Shown here: positions 33,244-42,865 of the stretch, one piece after another
Numbering within the stretch: the first letter of the stretch is position 1
How the letters are laid out: each line of letters begins with the position of its first letter
Source: Chondrus crispus
Lineage: Eukaryota > Rhodophyta > Florideophyceae > Gigartinales > Gigartinaceae
DNA: 64,000 bases
Assembly (NCBI RefSeq): GCF_000350225.1
Contig: NW_005178579.1
Coordinates: 226,815 to 290,814 of the forward strand
Reading direction: 5' to 3'
Program-made: the position numbers and the translations under genes
The notes under the pieces: generated by a model
Seen by the model: only the letters and a program-made list of their open reading frames with translations
What the model was told of the DNA's origin: nothing
Database searches by the model: none

Positions 33244-34500
33244 TCAAGTAGATTCATGACTTTTCGTCACCGTCACATCAGCAGTATCCTCCGCGGCTAA
33301 AACACCCGTAAAAGCCTCCACAAACCCCCCAACAACATCTACAGACTCCCCACCTTCATTTTTCTCAGACCTTAGCTCTACCCGCTCCCACATATCAACT
33401 GTAATGTTGTGAAGAATTACGAACACCTAACTTATTTGAATAATGAGCTCATCGCTCCATTCATGGAGTTCATGACGTAGTATTCAAAAACGACCCTGTA
33501 AAACACCGGAAAAGCGCTCCATGTCTTTTCGGACACCCTCCTGCATCTTGGTATAGATGCTTTCACTCTCGCTGAGAGGTGCATTGTTCGGCTTTGCGAA
33601 GATGCACCACGGCGGGTAGATTCCGTCCGATAGCATGTACAGCAACCATTGCCGTGTCACTCCATTCAACTTGAAACCTTCCGGAAGCTTCATCTTCCTT
33701 TTTCCGTTAAAGATATCAATGAAAAGAGGACTGTGACGTAAAACTGTTAAATCATTATTCGTACCACACCTACCCGCAAACCAATGCCAACAATATAGAG
33801 AACTATCGCAAAGAGCTTCGCAACTTATTGTGGCCAACTTTCTATCCTTGGGATTGTGATACTGTCCTTTGTATGCTACAGGACAGTTCTTCCAATGGAG
33901 ATGCATACAGTCTACCGCACCCATGCAGCCTGGAAATCCTCTCGCATCATATTGCCTCACCACGTTTCGCAGTTCTGACTCTGTTGGCTTGCGGTTGAGA
34001 TAAACCGGCCCGAAGCGACGATATGTGGCCTTCTATGTTACGATAAAAGCTTGTCGCTGAGATTCAACGGACATCCTGGCCATGTCGTCCATATGACGGA
34101 ACGACAGGCCAGTGGCAAGCCGCCGCAGTGTCATCAGGATCTTTTGATGAGATGTGTGACATGAGACACCGCAGCAATTCTTGCGCTGTTTGAGCAGGGG
34201 CTCCTCTTCTAGGAGCTCATCATGTAGAATATGGTAGAGCTCGAGAGGTATGCGGAAGACCTCGCGAAAACGATGGGATGGATAGACCGGATTGGAGTCA
34301 AGATAGTCTCCATACCATGAGCAGGCGCCACGGTATATGGTTTGGGATCCTCGCCTCCGACGGCGAATGAGACCGCTGTCTTTGTTGTCTGAAAGCGAGA
34401 GAACAGCCGTGACAGATTGAGCCAAGGCTGCGAGTTCCTCTGTGTCATCGTAGAGGGTGGATTCGGAATAGAGGGAGGAGGGCAAGAAAGAATGGGACAT
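33244..34500 (-). pseudogene. PIF/Harbinger DDE transposase with three in-frame stops
   Basis: First ATG at 34500. Helical N-terminal part (HRFREVFRIPLELYHILHDE), then the nuclease core: D in GCMGAVDCMHLHW, D in GTNNDLTVLRHSP, DGIYPPW, and E in RKDMERFSGVLQGRF, and the terminal VILHNITVDM motif typical of the family. TAG at 34033-34035, TGA at 33484-33486 and TAG just before 33426 interrupt it, yet the reading frame never shifts. This is decay by point changes only, with all catalytic acids kept. It could be mobilised by a relative in trans if its ends are intact. Confidence 0.85.
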
Positions 34501-34725
34501 GGTAGAACAAGCAGGTTTCAAAGTTGATACATTGATACAGGTGCCGTCGAAGGCGGCACCCGAAGGGGATGATGATAAAGTAATACTAGAAGTGTAGGTT
34601 TTGCTCACACTACTTTGCACGCGTGATAGACATGCTATGACTATATTTATGCCACGTGGCCAGGTTGCCTGGCTAAGCTTGGTCAACTTGGAATTGGACT
34701 GGGCACACTGATAGAGGTGCTCTAA

Positions 34726-35042
34726 TAGAGAGATTATTAGAGGGGATTAGGGGATTTAGTGTTGCGTTTAGGGGGGCGATTTTGCCCTTGGACGAAAAGT
34801 TGCGATCTACACGTAGAGTTCCGAGACAAGCAAAGAGAATTAGAGAGAGGTAAAGTTTACTCGGGCTACCAGACCGTGCTTACCCTTGTGGATCCCTGCT
34901 AAAAGCCGAGACCACGAAGTGTTCATTAGGTTCGTCCTACTTTGTGTGGCGGCTCCAGTCTCCGCACGACGGGCGGAGTCAAAAATTTCGGTAAAAGGTG
35001 GTCGTGAGAGTTGTCGATATCTCTCTTTACGTGATGAAGAAC
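34726..35042. other. Short spacer between the Harbinger and gypsy 2 elements
   Basis: About 310 bp with no frame or repeat that I recognise. Confidence 0.5.
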
Positions 35043-35047
35043 ATTGG

Positions 35048-35332
35048 TGTAGCGGGAACTCTCGAACGGAACTGAACTTCAAGCTGATGGAACTGATGTT
35101 CTTTCTTTCTGCTAACATTATAACTCTCCTCTGCTTATACTATTTGATGCAGTGTAAGGCTCTCCAATAATTCTCCGATAACTCTCCGATAATTCTCCTG
35201 GTGTGCGACATGAAATAATATTTCTTGTCTATGCAATATTCGTGCACTCTCCCTGGCTCATTATGCAATATTCGTGCACTCTCCCTGAATCATTTAGAAT
35301 AATAATTTGAGAGTCACATATGACACGTTGCA
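35048..35332 (-). repeat. 3' LTR of gypsy element 2
   Basis: 285 bp, TGTAGCGGG to CACGTTGCA on the plus strand. It contains two 27-bp tandem copies of TATGCAATATTCGTGCACTC. The pol stop codon (TAG, 35333-35335) directly abuts it. Confidence 0.93.
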
Positions 35333-36015
35333 CTAATGCCTCCTCCTTGGAATGACGTCCGCGTCATTCATTTCGTTTTCCAGCAAGTAATTTTGGAGCT
35401 GTTCATTGATTGTCCCATCGGCATCCACGAGATTGCGCGAGGGTTCCCACGTAGATTCATGAGAAGGTTGCCCCTTCCACTGAACTAAGAACTGCATTCC
35501 TCTACCGCGTCGACGATGCTGCAAGATCGTCTCGACATATTCTTCTGGTCCTTCGGTGAGTTGAACCGGCAGTGGTGGAGCCGGCTTTGAGACAGATAGC
35601 TCTTCGGGTTGTTCGTAGTATTTGTCGGTGTACGATACATTGATGACGGGATGTGCCTTGAAGCTCGGAGGGAATTTCAAACGGACTGCATTGGGACCTA
35701 CAAGCGCGAGAATCTCAAACGGGCCTAACTGCTTTGCTTGCAGCTTCACGGAAACTTGGCCCGGAGTATATGAATCTCGTAAGAACTTGCTCTTCATCAT
35801 GACCTTGTCCCCAATAGTATAAGTATGCGGTCGAAAATGCTTCTCCGCGTGCCGCAACTGTTGTTCCCGAGCGTGCTGATATGCTCGCTGTGCATCCTTA
35901 AATGTTTCTCTTAAAATGACTTGTAAGTCTGTGACTGCTTGTACGGGAGAGCTCTCATTGCACAGAAAGTGCAAGGGATGCCGAGGCTCCCATCCAAGAT
36001 CGAAAAAAAGGAGTG
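35333..36015 (-). pseudogene. Integrase C-terminus with chromodomain, gypsy element 2
   Basis: GPFEILALVGPNAVRLKFP is the GPY/F-type integrase tail, followed by a chromodomain (EEYVETILQHRRRGRG, FLVQWKGQPSHESTWEP). It is separated from the integrase core by a one-base slip in a run of T/A near 36004-36010 (YTPFF then DLGWEPRHPL). Confidence 0.85.
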
Positions 36016-37925
36016 TACCGAGTAGTGTCGTGGACGGATGAGCTGTAAGCAAATTCTGCAGTAGCAAGTATTTGATCCCAGTTATTCTGATGATAATTGC
36101 AGAAAAGAAGGAGATAAGTCTCGAGCATTTTGTTCATGACCTCAGATTGACCATCCGTCTGAGGATGGTTGCTGGTTGACATCCTCAACTGTACGCCGAG
36201 CAGCTTATTCAGGTTCTGCCAAAACTTTGAGGTAAACTTGGGGTCGCGGTCGCTAACCAGAGAATCCGGCAAGCCGTGAAGTCTGAATACGTGCTCGTGA
36301 AAGTCCTTGGCCGCTGTGATTGCGTCGTCGGTCGATGAACAGGGAAGAAAATGCGGTCTCTTTGAAAACCGATCAACGTAGGTCGTGAATGCGTCATAAC
36401 CGGACTTCGTCTTTGGCAGCTGTGTAATGAAATCGAGCGACACACTGCTCCATCGACGGTCTGCCAGCTCAAGGATCTGTGGTGTTGTGAATGGCTTCTG
36501 ATTGGATAACTTATGTCTCTGGCATTTGTCACAGCCGCGTACGTACCTCTTGATGTCCCGCACCTTCTTGTTCCAATGAAACTGCTCAAGTCGTTTCAAC
36601 GTCTTTGCAATTCCGAAGTGCCCAGAGACAGGTGCGTCGTGAGCTATTTTAAGCAGCTCCTTCACTGCCGTCCGTGGAACGCAAATTTCCACAGACGTTA
36701 ATTTGAGTAAACCACCCTGTAGTGCGTATCGAGACGTTTTTGCATCCTTGCCATCCTGTAACCTGGTCAGAATGGGGCCAAAATGCTGATCCTCTGAAGT
36801 GCAGGTCACATCCAGGGATTCAGGGAGATCTCTTGTAATGACAGAGACGTTTGATAGTAGTGCCGAGAGATCTGAATCAGCGTGTGGAGCTCGTGACAAT
36901 GTGTCGCCAAGGACATGTACCTTGCCCTTCTGTAACGTGATAGGGAATATGCCGAAGTTTGCAAGCGTGCCCAGCCACTGAGTGTCCATTCGACTAAGGT
37001 TTTGCTTTGTAAAAAGGTATTTCAAAACTTGATTGTCTGGTATAATCTTGAATGTGGATCCCTCCAGGTAACATCTAAAATGTTCAAGAAACCCGATCAA
37101 CCCAAGCAGTTCGCGGTCATTAGCGGAATAGTTCTGTTGCGCGTTGTTCAGTTTTCTTGAGAAGTAGGCAACCGCATGTTCTTTCCCGTTCACAATTTGT
37201 GTAAGTGTGCCGCCAATAGCTGTCTGAGAAGCATCTATGTGCCCACGAAATGGTAGCGTCCAGTTTGCATGCCTCAAGACCTGCGCATGCGTTAGTCGTT
37301 GTTTCAGTTCTTCGAAGGAAGTCTGACAGCTGGCATCCCAGTCGCGGATGTTCTTCCCTTTCTTCGCAAGCTTGGTTAGAGGCAGCGCAATTTTGCTGAA
37401 GTCTTTAATGAACCGCCGGAAGAAGGAAACAAGCCCGACGAACGATCGGATCTCCGAGACAGAGGATGGCGTCGGCCAGTCCTCGATGATATAAATCTTC
37501 GCCGGGTTGAACTTCATCCCATCCTCCCCCACAACCACTCCAAGGAATTCAACCTCCTTCTTCATAAAGTCGCACTTTTGAGGGGAGACATAGAGCTTGT
37601 GAGAGCGTAGCCGGTCTAGTACGGATCGAACATCTTCAAAGTGCTGCTCTGTTGTCTCTGAACATATGAGTATGTCATCCATGTAAACAAAGCAGCATTT
37701 GTCAACCAGTCCATGTAGGACCTCGTTCATTAGAGCCACAAACGTAGCAGGTGCATTGCAGAGGCCCACCGTCATAACGAGAAATTCATACCGCCCATAC
37801 TTTGTGTTGAAGGCAGTCTTCTAGACGTCTTCGGGTCGGATGCGTATCTGGTGGAAACCGGGTTTTAAATCCATTTTTGTAAAAAACTTAGCACCTCCCA
37901 ACCTGTCATACATTTCATCCGGCTT
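36005..37925 (-). pseudogene. pol: Reverse transcriptase, RNase H and integrase core, gypsy element 2
   Basis: The reverse transcriptase begins only at [18 protein letters not shown]; the upstream fingers subdomain is missing, so an internal deletion lies near 37925. An in-frame TAG near 37822 precedes KTAFNTKYGRYEF. YMDDILIC is intact. RNase H (FRGHIDASQTAIGG, NDRELLGLI), the zinc-binding pairs (H...H, GCDKCQRHK) and the DDE core (SLDFITQLP, LVSDRDPKF, DGQSEVMN) are all readable. Confidence 0.85.
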
Positions 37926-38576
37926 GATGTTCATGTTTGTTACAGACAAATTTTCGCTGTTTCTGCTTTTGTTTCATACAGTACTTCCCCATTGATGCTG
38001 ACGGATCTCGATTCGTAACATGTCTTTGGCTGGACATCTCTATGCCAGGGCATGCCCAATATCATATTGTAACGGACGTCTGCCGAGACAAACCTCGATA
38101 CGTAAGTGTGATTTCCAATTTTGATTTGTACTTCTTCGACAACTTCGCAGCTATCTTCGCTGTAGTGTTCGTTCTGACGAATGGTTCACGGCTATGCTCT
38201 CCTTCACTTGAGTTGTGCGATAGAATTTTCTATGTTCCCTCCAATAAGAGCGAGACATAACGTTAGTGTTTGCCCCATCGTCTTTCAGCAGCTCGGCCGG
38301 AACTCCATTCGCCGTTCCCCGAAAGACAATTAAGGGTTCAAAGGGGATTTCTTGTCCATTTTGAAATTGGTTGGACTGCACTCCGAGCACCTGATTAGTC
38401 TTCTGGGGCTCCTGTGCCAGCAACGACGTTGCCCTGGTTCCGTAATGATCCGTGTCCTCAGATGCAAGACGAGTTGTTACCTGATCCGTGTCAGGGGTTC
38501 TATGGCCTTCTGTTTGCTCATGCCGGCCTTTGCGTAATATGGAATGATTTATTCCGTATTCGTTCGATGAGCTCAC
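37926..38576 (-). pseudogene. Protease region of gypsy element 2
   Basis: ELLKDDGANTNVMSRSYW carries the DDGA retropepsin motif, and further on in another frame VSADVRYNMILGMPWHRDVQ gives the ILGMPW motif. The frame slips between the two halves. Confidence 0.6.
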
Positions 38577-39540
38577 TCTTCCCCCTGGTTTGCGTCAGAC
38601 TCGATCACTTTTGCCTCTCCCATGAGGTCCGAAATTAAATCCATATTGCTTGCCACAAATCGTCTCGCATCATTCTTCTTACGTAGTGGGCATGTGCGGA
38701 TAGAACATCCGGTCTTGTGACAGTAAAAGCATGCATTGTTGCCGATATCCTCTTCTCTCTGGCGTTGTTTCGCTGTTTTTGGAACCCTGGTATTAGAGAT
38801 GTCCATGGGAACAGAACTTGCACTGGAGGGTAAAACACTGGCATAGTACGGTGATGAGGAAGCGGAACTAGTGTACTTTGTGCTGTTTCTTTTTGCTGCT
38901 TCGACATTTCAGGCGTCCGTCATGAGCTGGCTCAGGTCCTGATAGTCTTTAGTACACAGCTCAGTGCGGATGAAAGGCTTCAAACCGCGGCGGTACCTGT
39001 CGATTTTTCATCTACAGAGATGCTGGGGATATCGATCAGTATTTTGAGAAAGGTTTCGTTATAATGATAGACGGACTTTTGCTGGCACCAAACTGCAAGT
39101 TTGTCGCGGGCCAGCCGAACTTTGTTGATAGGAGTAAACCTCTTCCTGAGTTTCACCTCTAGATCCTCCCATGTGGTTATCAAACCATCTGAACTGACTA
39201 CTTGGTACCAATCATAAGCACTTTTAGATAGGTAACTAATGGCAACATTCATTCTCTGAACATGGGGAACTTGACTAAGATACAACTTCATGTGTCCAAT
39301 AAACGAACCCAAGGACTCATTTGGCTTGCCTGAGAATGATTCCGGCTTGTTGATGAAAATCTTTTTGCCGGAGTTCTGGGCGAGGCCGAGCGCCTGATTC
39401 GCGGCCTGGGCTTCATTGCGTATCTGGTTCTGACTTTGTTGCATCCCAGTGATCACGGTATTTGCAGCGTGTAGTTTTCTCTCCAATTCCTGGATATTGT
39501 GCTGCATCTGCTGCCACTGAGCCTGCATCTGATCACCCAT
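38577..39540 (-). pseudogene. gag: gag of gypsy element 2
   Basis: ATG at 39540, 31 bases after the LTR. A coiled-coil start (MQAQWQQMQHNIQELERKL) leads into a Retrotrans_gag domain (WEDLEVKLRKRFTPI). A one-base slip in AAAAAT near 39005 breaks the frame (IDRYRRGLKPFIRTELC continues), a TGA follows near 38910, then the zinc knuckle CFYCHKTGCSIRTC, in which the expected His is Cys. Confidence 0.75.
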
Positions 39541-39558
39541 GGTGCCTGAGATCTTCTA

Positions 39559-39570
39559 GCGATGCTACCA
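39559..39570 (-). other. tRNA primer-binding site of gypsy element 2
   Basis: Minus strand TGGTAGCATCGC, one base after the LTR end CGCTACA. TGG is the complement of the CCA end of tRNAs, so minus-strand DNA priming by a tRNA ending GCGATGCTACCA is inferred. Confidence 0.65.
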
Positions 39571-39571
39571 G

Positions 39572-39743
39572 TGTAGCGGGAACTCTTGAACGGAACTGAA
39601 CTTCAAGCTGATGGAACTGATGTTCTTTCTTTCTGCTAAAATTATAACTCTCCTCTACTTATACTATTTGCTGCAGTGTAAGGCTGTCCAATAATTCTCC
39701 CATAACTCTCCGATAACTCTCCTGGTGTGCGACATGAAATATT
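39572..39743 (-). repeat. 5' LTR of gypsy element 2, block 1 of 3
   Basis: Matches 35048 to about 35218 of the 3' LTR. It stops at the ATATT where the Crypton-like element is inserted. Confidence 0.9.
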
Positions 39744-42021
39744 GTCTCCCGAGTGCGTTTGACATCCGTGGAGGACATAGATGTATGTCAGAAAACGTTC
39801 TGGCGGCACTAAAAGCAGATACAATTGGACAACATGGCCGTATCTGACATGGGACGATGTCTGCACGAGCGTGCAGACACACGGCTCTGTCTGCACTACC
39901 GTGGAAAAGCATGATGTTGGTATCAAAGCTGGCTAGTTCATGGCCACAGACACGCACTTTTAACCCTTATGAAAGCACCTAACGGTAATGATTGTGAACG
40001 TTAACAGTAAAATGGCCACCGGAAATCGACTTAACATCGGACAACAACTGCAGTTGCCCACTACTGCTACCAGCCAGTCGTTCTTCATTCTCATTTTCCT
40101 TTCCATCTAAACCACTATCCCATTCGCTCTTGACGCCATCATCAACCGCCGTTTCTGAATTATCATTAGCGGAAATAAGAACAGTTCCGTTCGTATCGGG
40201 GTTTTGATCCTGAAACACCATTTTACCCTTTTTCTCCTTCGGTTCTAGCTTGTGAAAATTTGTAATACCTACGCTATCCCGTTTACCGGAAAAGCGAAGA
40301 ATGTCATCCTGCTGCTTTTCGCCTGCTCCGCCCTCTAGGTTTTGATAATTTTTTAGAGACCGTAAATCGCGATGTCCAGTAGGCATTGCGACGGACGAGT
40401 GAGCATGCCCAGCATCAATTAACAAAGTAGCAACCGTTCCACGCAGCCCATGTGTCGTCATTCCACCTTGAGACCCTGTCCCTGTAATTCCCTTTTTCTC
40501 ACAGATAGACTTAACAATGCGCGAGAATGTGTTTCGTCCTAGGTGCTGCCGCCTGAAGAACTCACCAAACTTGGTGGCTTTTTGGTTGGCACCAAGAAAA
40601 AAGCGGCCAGTACCACCATCCATTGCCATTCTCACCAACATGAAGGCACTGATAACCTCGAAAATATTCAAATTTCCATCTAAAGAAGGACGATTCCAAA
40701 CGCAAATTTCTGTCGCCCTTTCACGCACTGTGTTCCATCCACCAGCATTCGTCTTTGAAGCTTCAATTCTACTTTCCACTGCAGCTCTTATTTTCCAAAC
40801 TTCCTCCCCGCGGAGCTTCATTTTGGTAAATTGGCTGACGGTTAGGTTAACCAATGCGGTTGGTCGCATTGCAGTGATGAGGGCAATGTCGAAGATAAGC
40901 CTGGCCTGGAAGCCGAGTGAGTTGTCACGTGACAAAAACGGAGAATTGTACAGCCGTTTGAGATCGTCGCTGGATAGGACGTTGTGGCTCTTAGAAAACG
41001 CTCCCTTGGACTGCTGGAAACTGAATTTGTTTTCGGTCACGGCCATCAAACCATCATTTGAGCAGTTAAAAATATGCTCTTCAAGTAACTTGACGTGGTA
41101 GCCCTAATCTCTCGAAAATGATCGCTGGATGCCTGTAATGCAGCCCTTCATAGTGCTTGGCTTGACCTCGCTTTCCGACTTGGTGCTCTTGTAGTTAACC
41201 ACGAACTCTATTAAGTGAAATCGAATCTGTTTGAATTGATCAACAGTCCAGTTAACATAGTCGCGGGGGGGACATTTCCCTTCCCCATCTCCAAAAAGTA
41301 CCTTTTTAGTCTCTGACAGCTCCCATGCGACACGAGGGTCTTTTTCGCTAAATATATAGGACCGAAGATGCTCCTCTGTTCGGAATGCATTATCAATAAA
41401 TCCCGGCACGGAAGTGACGAATCGCGCAAAGGCGCGAAGGGCGGTAGAGTTAGCACGAAGGGTGTTCAGTGGAATTATTACTCTCATAAACAGTTGAGCT
41501 GCGCGAGAATGGGGTGAATCGAGAGGACGGGCCTAGGCGCTCACGGTGTTTTCCGGATCATTGGCAGGGCCTGAAGGATTGGATCTGTTGTGGGGTGGGG
41601 TTTGAGGAACAAGCACCAGAGCCGAAGTGACAGGATCGTCCACATTTGGTGGTGGGGTTCCTGGAACAAAGTCCATTTTGGTGGGTGGTGCCGTGGTACT
41701 GGATCGGAGAAAGCTGCGATCAAGGGCAGTCTGAAATGGTGATGGCTCGTGGTCAGCCCCACCACCGTCGTCCAATATTTTAATTTCCCTTTCCGGGCCT
41801 CGACGGTATCGATATGGTATATTTTGAATTTTTTAGGCGGTTCTATCAAAACAGAAACGATTTTGCGACATGGATATCAAAACGCAGCCGCGAAGACAAA
41901 CAGGTTGCCTCCCGTAGCTCTCGGGCTGACACCGGCTCTCGGGGTATGACAATCACCCGAGGCTTGCCGAGGGTTGAATCGAGCCTTGTGTCATCCCTTG
42001 CAGCCGGGAGACAACCCACAC
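39744..42021 (-). mobile_element. Crypton-like tyrosine-recombinase element
   Basis: The element interrupts the LTR and is flanked by ATATT on both sides (39739-39743 and 42022-42026). Its ends carry short inverted motifs (GTCTCCCG...CGGGAGAC then AACCCACAC). The only gene encodes a tyrosine recombinase, with no reverse transcriptase, which fits Cryptons; these move through a circular DNA intermediate and leave short direct repeats. Confidence 0.8.
39979..41775 (-). pseudogene. Tyrosine recombinase of the Crypton-like element
   Basis: One reading frame of 599 codons is interrupted only by TAG at 41533-41535 and TAG at 41104-41106. N-terminal SAM-like helical part (FARFVTSVPGFIDNAF...KGCITGIQRSF), then the catalytic domain: R in LITAMRPTALVNL, H-x-x-R in THGLRGTVATLL, H in PTGHRDLRSL and the nucleophile Y in KNYQNL. 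The R-H-R-H-Y set is complete. The last 90 residues are polar and Asn/Asp/Glu-rich. Strand and position show that it was inserted into the gypsy LTR. Both breaks are nonsense codons without indels. Confidence 0.82.
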
Positions 42022-42106
42022 ATATTTCTTGTCTATGCAATATTCGTGCACTCTCCCTGGCTCATTATGCAATATTCGTGCACTCTCCCTGAATCATTTA
42101 GAATAA
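42022..42106 (-). repeat. 5' LTR of gypsy element 2, block 2 of 3
   Basis: Matches the middle of the 3' LTR essentially base for base, including the two 27-bp tandem copies. Its last nine bases (TTAGAATAA, 42098-42106) are the left MULE target duplication. Confidence 0.93.
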
Positions 42107-42463
42107 GGCTTAATGCTGCAATCAGTAGGGGGACAAGGTCAAAATCTTTCGGTGTCAGGGGGGGACACATGATATTGTATCGATACAGTAGGAGACAGGT
42201 GAATTTTGTTTCGATAAAGGGGGGGAATGACCGATTCCCCCCCCCCTAAACTGTGTCCGAGACGAGCAGTCACCCCCTTAAAACGAAACTTTTTCCCATG
42301 TCCCCCTCCTGATCGGAACATGCGAAAAAATTCATTGAAACGGGATGGAAATTCCCCCACCTATTTGACCCAGATTTTCTTTGTCCCCATCCCGTTCGTA
42401 CTCTTTCAGCTCTCCAACCGTACGGTTACCAAGGGGAACCAGATATCTTTCCGTATTTCAGTT

Positions 42464-42796
42464 ATGCCGCCAAAAAGATTGTTCCCATCTACTTTGCAGC
42501 TAGCGCTGCGGCACTTCAGCACGGTGGAGAGAGATTGTACACTAATTAGCGACGTGTTCTGCGTTGGAACTTCTTTCAAAGCCATTCGACGCAGCTACCA
42601 CAAACTAGCCGTCATGGTCCATCCAGACCACCATGTTGCCCGTGCGAACGGGCTGGAGGCTATGGCGGAACGTGAAGAATGCATGAGGCAGCTGTCAAGG
42701 TGCATGGTGGTACTGTCACGATGTTGGGAAATTGTGAAGAAAGAACACGAATTCCATGAACTTATGCATGGTCCGGCCCCTCAGTTTCATATCTAA
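42464..42796 (+). CDS. J-domain reading frame at the head of the MULE transposase
   Basis: A 110-residue frame from ATG 42464. The segment FKAIRRSYHKLAVMVHPDHH has the J-domain helix II and the diagnostic HPD tripeptide. A third helix (ECMRQLSRCMVVLSRCWEIV) follows at the right distance. J-domains stimulate Hsp70 ATPase. The stop TAA at 42794-42796 is in the same frame as the transposase start at 42866, and the 23 codons between are open and read into the charged coil EESLHREEQEKMYREEMNEF. Either this is a separate small cofactor gene or, more likely, the N-terminal domain of a J-domain transposase cut by one stop. I know of no standard MULE transposase with this domain. Confidence 0.6.
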   Translation: MPPKRLFPSTLQLALRHFSTVERDCTLISDVFCVGTSFKAIRRSYHKLAVMVHPDHHVARANGLEAMAEREECMRQLSRCMVVLSRCWEIVKKEHEFHELMHGPAPQFHI

Positions 42797-42865
42797 CCCA
42801 ATTTAAAGTACACAATTTCGCAAACACGTGCCGAGGAATCCCTACATCGTGAAGAACAAGAAAAA

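Larger units (their letters stand above)
30470..34722. mobile_element. PIF/Harbinger element with a solo LTR inside
   Basis: The terminal inverted repeats begin GAGCACCTCTATCA on both ends and are flanked by TAA at 30467-30469 and 34723-34725, the 3-bp duplication typical of PIF/Harbinger. Two convergent genes are present, as the superfamily requires: a Myb/NAM-associated-like DNA-binding protein (plus) and a DDE transposase (minus). Without the 1,050 bp of LTR C and its duplication the element is about 3.2 kb. Confidence 0.93.
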
